Source of the DNA: Apostichopus californicus
Taxonomy: Eukaryota; Echinodermata; Holothuroidea; Aspidochirotida; Stichopodidae
Assembly: GCA_020650975.1 (NCBI GenBank)
Contig: JAIPMN010003879.1
Coordinates: 15,524-39,516 of the forward strand
DNA: 23,993 bases
Direction: 5' to 3'
Made by a program: the position numbers and the translations under genes
Shown here: positions 1 through 23,993 of the stretch, piece after piece
Layout: every line of letters starts with the position of its first letter
How positions within the stretch are numbered: position 1 is the stretch's first letter
The notes under the pieces: generated by a model
Databases searched by the model: none
Told to the model about the DNA's origin: nothing
The model's input: the letters and a program-made list of their open reading frames with translations, nothing else

Positions 1-1125
1 CCCCCCCCCCCCCAAAAAAAAGTAAAAAAAAAAAGTAGGCTGCTGTTAAAATGATATTTACTCTGCCTGAATGATAAGCAATTATTGGTTTATAGTGTGT
101 ATATGACCAAATTACTTGTGAATAATTTTGGTCATTTTAGTTATTTCAGTACATGGTGTTCCAAAAGCAAAGAAAGATGGGGAATACCCCAACCTACTAA
201 AATCAGTCAATTGATGTTCTTCTTCGATAACATTGTCTAATTTCTAAGTGTTTAATAGCGATGAATGGTCGGTGAAAGGTCAGATTTACTCTAATTGAAG
301 TCACATTGTTGTGGAGTAACTGTGAAGTACCTGGCAAAGAAATAATCCCAGCCATGATTGACCGCAGATATCCTCATCCATTATGTACCAGACTTGTCCA
401 AATCTGTTTGGCATTCTGATTTCCTAAACAACTGTCTCAGCAAACTTGCTTGCTTGACGTCTTAAGTACAACTTACTTATCAACTGTTTGTAAGGCTTTG
501 TGCTTTTCTTGTACAAGGGTGTTAAAAGGGATTTTGTTGTGTGTACAAAGTTTAATTGTTTACACACTCACCTTTTGAAACAGTCTGGTAAGAAAACATT
601 GAACTGTTTTATTCTCAATGCATGAGACTGAATGTAGTTGTTGTATTCAGCAAGACATGCAATTTATCAATTCTGCATAATATACCAATCATGCAAACTT
701 ACAGGAGGCTCATGATGTCCAAAAATTTAAGTTTTACAAATGAACAAATTTATAGGTCATCATAACTTCTCAAAAATAGTATTGTAGAGCTGCTAAAATT
801 TGTCAAAAGTATGTTTCATTCCAAAAGTAGTTTTCAGAGGCTTCTTTTTAATGTAATTCAGACTATTCTGATATACTGAGAAGTGATATAAACTTAAACC
901 AAATTACATGTTCCATTATGAGGAATATATTTTTTGGTAGAGGGGGGGGTTGTTTGTCAATTGCTTCCCACAACAGTGAATATGTTAGGTTCTCCATTAT
1001 TTGGGTGCCTGTATACCATCAGCTATTCCCAATCATATCTCTTCATACTTGTTACAATGTGCCCCATCTTATCAAGGGTTTAATTGCTCTTGGAATATTA
1101 GGTATATGTAACCTTTGATTCTTTC

Positions 1126-1236
1126 AGTGCAATATTTGGATTACTTGAGAAGCTCAAAAGACAGCCTATCACAATAACAGTTATAGGAAGATGAGCTTTA
1201 TGCTTGATGCAGTGGTGAAATATGTGCAATGCAATA
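1126..1236 (+). repeat. Dispersed ~115-bp repeat, copy 1
   Basis: It runs from agtgcaatatttggattac through gacagcctatcac and cagttataggaagatgagc to gtgcaatgcaatac. It matches 2604-2718 in direct orientation with a few substitutions and small indels. No coding potential, terminal inverted repeat or target-site duplication was recognised. It may be a short interspersed element family or a local duplication. Confidence 0.9.
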
Positions 1237-2603
1237 CTGGTGTTATATTAACAAGCATACTGTATCAACATACAGTACAGTAGTTGGTCACATATAGTAA
1301 AGTGCATCTACTGCAGTGTGCATTAAGGACTATGATCATAATGACAATGTGTACTTATAATTCTTTCATGGCAACCATTCTGTCACAAGTTTGTAGTTTC
1401 TGTTCATATTTACTAAATACATAACTTTAACTGTGATTAAACTCAAAAGATTTGTCATCAAGTGTGTCCAGTGGTAACAGATGATTATTATTTATAAGAG
1501 TTTAAACAAATGGATAATCAGATATCAAATTAATTACTTGTCCTAGATAATTGCAAAAGGATGTTTTCCTCTAGGCATATAATCATTAACAAAATGCCAC
1601 GAAAAATAATTGTTTAATGGAGGTGCTCAAGGAAAGAAGAGAATATTTTGTGAAGCAATACTGTAAGAGAATTGCATCATTGGTAATAGTTCACAAGCTG
1701 GCTGTACTGTACTGTACATGCTCCACAAAGACAGGCACTCTCCATTTGCATGTATGAACTAAAAATATTTGACCTCTGTACGCTCTCTGCCACATCTAAA
1801 CTTGGTCATGTACTGACTCCAGTGCACTGCATTCCAAGAATGTTTGATCAAGTGGGTTGCTGGATTAATTGTAAAGTTGCTAGTGGTTTTTAATATTCAG
1901 AACCTATGTGCCCACAAACTTCCTGATAAATATCTTCAAAGTGAGATTAATATTTTGTTGTCTCATGAATTTCTTATGGGGAGCTAAATGTGATGTCACT
2001 AACAGGAGAAGAAATTGTCCCAATTCCGCTGAGGAGAGTCATGAGCTTTCTCATCCCAATTAACCTGTCAATCCTCCGTACGAGACAAAAAAGTACCCAA
2101 TGGGAAGTCTGGAAACGACCGGCATGATAGAGTTACCAGGAGAGACTCTTGTTAATTAATCTTAGGAATGTATCTCAATGCTTTTTACCTTTCGTTGTAC
2201 CCCAAGCATGTTTTGCTTTTGAATTAAGTAAAAAAGAACCTCTGGTACTTATGTCAAAGAATGGACGCACATAGGGGGCGATATACTGAATATTTGAATG
2301 GTCTGATAGGAACCATTCTTGCACTGGTGAGGTATCAAGATCCAATGCTACAAAGCAGCCTTTGAGCTATAGCCAATTGTTAAATGTGAAAAAAAGCAAA
2401 GGAAATCTTAAGCACTAGGTGGTGATGTTGGTTGTCAAAATACATATTATTGAAAGGGACATTTTGTTGCCAGTTGCCTAAGATATTTATACAGTACTTT
2501 GGCAGTATAAAAAAATATTCCTGTTGGGCTAATGTACAGTACTAGTACCATGTGATGCACTCACAGATCACTGATTCACTTTATTGGAGCTCAAGAACCT
2601 CTA

Positions 2604-2718
2604 AGTGCAATATTTGGATTACTTGAGAAATTCAATAGACAGCCTATCACAGTAACAGTTATAGGAAGATGAGCCTATATGCTTGATGCAGTGGTGTAAT
2701 ATATGTGCAATGCAATAC
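2604..2718 (+). repeat. Dispersed ~115-bp repeat, copy 2
   Basis: Direct-orientation partner of 1126-1236, about 1.48 kb downstream. Differences are scattered (for example gaagctcaaaag versus gaaattcaatag, gagctttatg versus gagcctatatg), so the duplication is not recent. Sequences on either side of the two copies do not match, which marks a discrete repeat unit. Confidence 0.9.
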
Positions 2719-3300
2719 CTAAAATACTATACTATACACTATGTAGTACCAGTTAATCATGAGATGTTAACAACACAAACCCAGCAGAATAAAGCTTGAA
2801 GAGACAATAAAAATTGAAATTAATTTTGCATAAACTTGTACACAATATTCATGGTTTCCTAAAAAAATTGTCAGTTGAGAGGTACAGTTCTATTGGAAAC
2901 ATGCTGGGCAAACTTGCAATTTTTTGCATATTTTTGCATATTTGATGTATTGTGTTTGATGCCATCGGAGTACCCATTGACTGAAGACAGATTCAGTCAA
3001 GAGTACTAGTTTTGCAATTTTGAAGCAGTTAACAAGCAAAAAGTCTCCAAGCAGTGGAAATTTTTTGATTCATTAGGCTAATAATTGTAAGTGAAAAATG
3101 GAATTTATGTACATGTACATTTACATTTAATATGTCACAAAAGATTGTCAATATTTTAATGTAACATTCCAAATTATAAACATATGTTGTGTGATCTATC
3201 CAATATACCATATATCATACTCTTTAATGTTACAGTGATTTTTTTCTCTACTCTTTGCTTTAAATACTGAACTGATTTTTTCCATCTTCCTCCAATACAG

Positions 3301-20719
<17,419 letters not shown>

Positions 20720-21750
20720 GTAAGAAGCATCAACTCTGCCAGTCCTAACCAGCCTAGCCTATCCAATAACATCCACTTTCTTCGCACTCCTCTCTGCTTT
20801 TTAGCACAAATGCTTCCCTTTCTACTCCAACAAAGCATTTCTGCTCTATTCAATATGAAAGCTATCAACACACCCCACCCATTAGCATGCTATTTGGCTA
20901 GTGATTGCAAATTTAAAAAAAAAAAAAAAAAATAGGCATGAAAAGCAAAAGCAAAAAATCATTTGCTGATAAAATGCAATTAAATGAAATGAAGATTCTC
21001 ATATTAATATTCATGATTAGTCGCAGTCTATCTGAATATTGATAATTTCAGAACAGTCTGGCTGCCTGAATATTCATGACTTAATAACAACCTGGCTGTC
21101 TGTTTATTGCTTGGCCTTCTCACACAGACTGAAATGAAAACATTGCTTCAACCTTCTGCTTATCATAAATTTTGCACATGCTCAATAAAACCATTTTTTG
21201 ACTCATCATTGCCCTCTGCAAACAATAAAAAAGCATTTTGAGAAAGAAAAGCGAAATCTCCCAGAACCTTTTTTTCCCTTAGCATTATCAATATATCAGA
21301 AGCATAAAATATTCCAAAGTATTTCACTTGCCTGTGAATGGCTGTTTTGCATGAAATCGATTTAAACTGGCTAAAAATATATTACTGCTTACTGACAGAG
21401 CTTACCTCGTAAATCTAGACGCAACTCCTCATAAATGACCCTAGCAACCACTAACTGAAGTAGTATCATAATTTGGATGCCCAAGAGACCTTTTTTTTTT
21501 TCCTTTTCTGTTTTGTGGATTAATAGATTTATTTCCTGCAAATAGAAGTTGCATGCAGATCTTAAAAGTCTTCCTCTAAATTATCAATCCCTCCCTTTCA
21601 CACAAAGTTTGCCGGATTGCAAATTTGTCCTCGGTCGATAAATTCCTGGCAATACCTGCAGCTGATATAAAACATTAGTAGCAGCTGTGACCTTTGACCT
21701 CTGACCTGCATTTTGATTGTTTATTGTGTCTTTCTCCCGTATACCTGTAG

Positions 21751-21803
21751 CTGGATTGCCTGGAAAACAAAAGAAGATCAAGACAATTAGCGGCGGTCAC
21801 AGG
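21751..21803 (+). CDS. Candidate alternative loop-2 exon, variant B: (S)GLPGKQKKIKTISGGHR (53 nt)
   Basis: After a good acceptor (tctttctcccgtatacctgtag) the sequence opens with ct, as variant A does. With the T of the preceding exon it reads S-GLPGKQKKIKTISGGHR. The pattern G-K-x-K-K, then T-(V/I)-S-x-x-H-R, follows variant A with a net two-residue deletion, and phase in (1) and out (0) are the same. That is what a mutually exclusive duplicate of the loop-2 exon would look like. Weak points: the donor agg|gtcggc is poor, and the usually conserved S-F-Q and A-L are lost. It could be a decayed copy or a chance match. Confidence 0.55.
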
Positions 21804-23155
21804 GTCGGCATGAACCTAAGCTTATGCATGTTTTGCTTCTCTGTTTTGACTGGCAGAATACACACATTTTTTTGTCTGTTTTTTCTTGTCTTGCTTTACA
21901 TTTTTCATCAAAAGTTATGGACTTGCAAGTCTAACAACAAAATGAGCGAAAATCACGAACTCACAAAAAATTTTTTAAAAAAAAGTGTCATACTTTGTCA
22001 CATTTTCAGACCCAAAAGATGATCTCTCTGGTTTATTTTGAGCAATTAAGAACCAAGCGAAATGATGAAAACATTTTGTCTATTCATGAGACTTGCTTGA
22101 TGTTAGCTTTAAAATAGTTCTGAAAAAAATTGTGCCTCATTTGTAATACCAGGAAGCCACAGCATGTAAACTTAGCCACTAGAAAGGTCTTCCGTCCTTC
22201 CATTTCTATAAGCTTTTTCATATTCTTCCGTTGAACTTTTCTTCAAAATTGATATAACAGTAAACAAGCGAGAACACTTTAAAACATCTCTCATGGGGCA
22301 AAATTCAAGAATTAGATGTGCAAACAGTCTTATTTGTCAAAACAATAGCCAGTGATGAATTATGACTGATATTTTATATGAACTAAAAGCTTCCAAAACT
22401 TACACAGACAAAGAAAAGTTTTGCATGTAGGCTTGCAAGCCCAATCTAAAGTGCAGTTAAGCTTTCGCCTGCATCTGCATGTAGGGTATCTGCATGCACG
22501 TCAACTGTCCTCGTTCGTTTCTTTAGTAATATGCATGGAGAAACATTACATCATATCCAAAAATAGCTTCTTGATAAAAGTCAGGGGTTTTCCCTTTTAG
22601 AAAGTTAATTCTTTTGGGTGGCTGCTGTTCATGAATAGTTTTTTACAGCCGGCTTGTATGGTAAATGACCGCTTCTCCTGTAATTTACTGACGTACCTCA
22701 ACTTCTGCCTGATTTGATTCTGTTCCACCACTAGAAAGAAAAAGAAAACCCTGTGAAGGCTTTAATAGTCCATATTTTCGAAACCCACAAAATTTTCTCT
22801 CAAAAGTTGTTAGACTGTTGCTAAAAACTGGAGTATAGTTTTAATTACCAGACCTAGCTGACCTCATGCAGTATCTAATATATTTATTTTCAATTTTCTC
22901 ACATAAAAATTCCTCTAACTGCTTTGGAATCATCGGTTTACTAGTATTCAAGAAAAAGACATTTTATGGATGTTGGGGCCACATTCTATATTGAGTTCTT
23001 TTAGAAGTCATAATAAAGAGTACTAAATGCTTTGCTTAAATTTTACCCACAAAAAACAAGCTACAACCAGCACATCTGTGTGGCGATTTGTATCCCGGAA
23101 ACCTCTAACATGCACACTGAACATTAAAATTAATGCATCCTGCAAAGAATCTATA

Positions 23156-23308
23156 ACTTGGCTGCTATTCCAAATCATACGCATATTTTATTAAATAGCA
23201 ATATAACATATAAAGTTGACATGGAATATCTGCAAGATAATGATGTCATTTCCACATTATATCACAACATTCCTTTTTCCCATTTCTCGCTAGATGCATG
23301 GCTCCAAT
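23156..23308 (+). repeat. Direct duplication, copy 1 (~153 bp)
   Basis: It runs from acttggctgctattccaaatc to ctcgctagatgcatggctccaat and matches 23346-23496 with scattered substitutions and small indels. The shared 3' part is pyrimidine-rich and ends ctcgctag|atgcatgg, resembling a splice acceptor, but no coding exon follows. The spacer between copies is about 37 bp. Confidence 0.92.
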
Positions 23309-23345
23309 GTGTATAGATTGATATATACCATTAGAAAATCATCCC

Positions 23346-23496
23346 ACTTGGCTGCTATTCCAAATCATTGCATATTCAATTAAATAGCAATATAACATTA
23401 GTTGACATTGAATATTTCTGCAAGATAATAATGTCATTTCCACATTATATCACAACATTCCTTTTTTCCATTTCTCGCTAGATGCATGGCTCCAAT
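23346..23496 (+). repeat. Direct duplication, copy 2 (~151 bp)
   Basis: Partner of 23156-23308 at an offset of about 190 bp. Differences such as atacgcatattttatt versus attgcatattcaatt show some age. After the shared gctccaat the two copies diverge completely. Confidence 0.92.
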
Positions 23497-23993
23497 TTCT
23501 TTTTTAATTTCCAAAATTTCTTGCCGCCAGTAGATTTCAAATTACAGTACCATATATCCGATAGTTCATTTTTTTTTCAATTATTTCTCGTTGGTATTAC
23601 CCACAATGCATTTTCAAGATGTTTGGCAACCGTCCAGCAGACAACTATCAATGTCTCCTTTCACCCTTATCACGACGAATTCAAGAAATGGAATTGCTGA
23701 TCTATGTCTTCACATAAGGACAAAAAATTCGCCCTTTTCAATAGGAATGATTTGTCCTCACTTTTGTCAATGGTTTTTAAACATTGTAATAAATGAGATT
23801 TATGAAGTTAGCCACTTTGACATGGAGAAGCTTGGTATCCTCCACGATTTGACTGAAAATTTATCAATTTAAGCAAGACATGCCTACTTACATGTCTCCC
23901 CAGCTTCTCAACATTCCCACTATTTCGTGGGTCTGCAGTTGTCTACTGGATGAATTTCAAACATGAGAGTGTATTAACCATTTTTCTATATAT

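Larger units (their letters stand above)
1..3300 (+). other. 3' part of an upstream myosin intron
   Basis: No myosin coding sequence precedes the exon at 3301. The expected upstream residues (the segment ending ...RY..WLIY) are not found in either strand here, so the window begins inside an intron longer than 3.3 kb. It begins with a C run and A runs, is AT-rich, and contains one dispersed direct repeat listed separately. Short open frames here lack homology and splice context. Confidence 0.8.
20720..23993 (+). other. Intron after loop 2, running to or beyond the window end
   Basis: The exon expected next (starting E-x-L and leading to FVRC.IPNE) is absent, so the intron is at least 3.2 kb. 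It holds an 18-A run at 20915-20932, a loose repetition of gaatattcatga near 21006 and 21068, the candidate alternative loop-2 exon at 21751-21803, and a ~150-bp duplication at 23156-23496. No other gene was seen on either strand. Confidence 0.8.

Noticed and set aside
1999-2130. Somewhat more GC-balanced stretch with an open frame in the first intron
   Set aside because: No similarity to the missing N-terminal myosin exons on either strand and no matching donor phase.
22735-22768. Lysine-rich segment after an acceptor-like ttccaccactag, resembling a third loop-2 exon
   Set aside because: In the required phase the preceding T plus aa gives a TAA stop at once. Other frames are not homologous to loop 2 and no matching donor was seen.
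23591-23872. 93-codon open frame near the window end
   Set aside because: Does not resemble the next myosin exon (E-x-L..LM..L to FVRC.IPNE); no splice sites at its edges fit phase 0.

Overview
This window is the 5'-central part of one animal gene: a sarcomeric (striated-muscle type) myosin II heavy chain on the + strand. Fourteen exons (3301 to 20719) join in phase into 1608 nt = 536 codons with no stop. They cover the motor head from the start of the 'TYSGLF' segment, through the P-loop (GESGAGKT), loop 1, switch I (NDNSSRF), switch II (DIAGFE) and relay helix, to the end of loop 2 (SALHR). The N-terminal exons, and everything after loop 2 (rest of the actin interface, converter, lever arm, rod), lie outside the window. 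No other gene, RNA gene, transposase or CRISPR array is recognisable.

Organism: a metazoan with AT-rich introns of 0.2 to 4.2 kb. Exon sizes (157, 28, 112, 93, 64, 102, 104, 139, 119, 150, 171 nt) are nearly those I recall for vertebrate sarcomeric MYH genes, while the protein keeps invertebrate features (RRLPIYT, HYAGTVPYN, a KKKKGG loop 2). I infer an invertebrate deuterostome, most likely an echinoderm; this is inference, not proof.

Layout: 1-3300 is the tail of an upstream intron with a dispersed ~115-bp direct repeat; 3301-7661 holds the exons to P-loop and loop 1, separated by large introns; 7662-11831 is a 4.2-kb intron; 11832-15831 holds switch I through the upper 50K domain; 16563-17015 holds a 124-bp tandem array in which an intron/exon junction is repeated three times, only the last copy being a whole exon; 17707-19319 holds the relay and lower 50K domain; 20661-20719 is the loop-2 exon; 21751-21803 is a probable second, mutually exclusive loop-2 exon; the rest is intron with a ~150-bp direct duplication at 23156-23496.

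Most notable: (1) the candidate alternative loop-2 exon, which would let one gene make two motors differing at the actin-binding loop; (2) the tandem triplication of a splice acceptor plus 23 codons, in which the first two copies lead to premature stops if used without further splicing; (3) an intron splitting what is, as I recall, a single 310-nt exon in vertebrates, into 186 + 124 nt.
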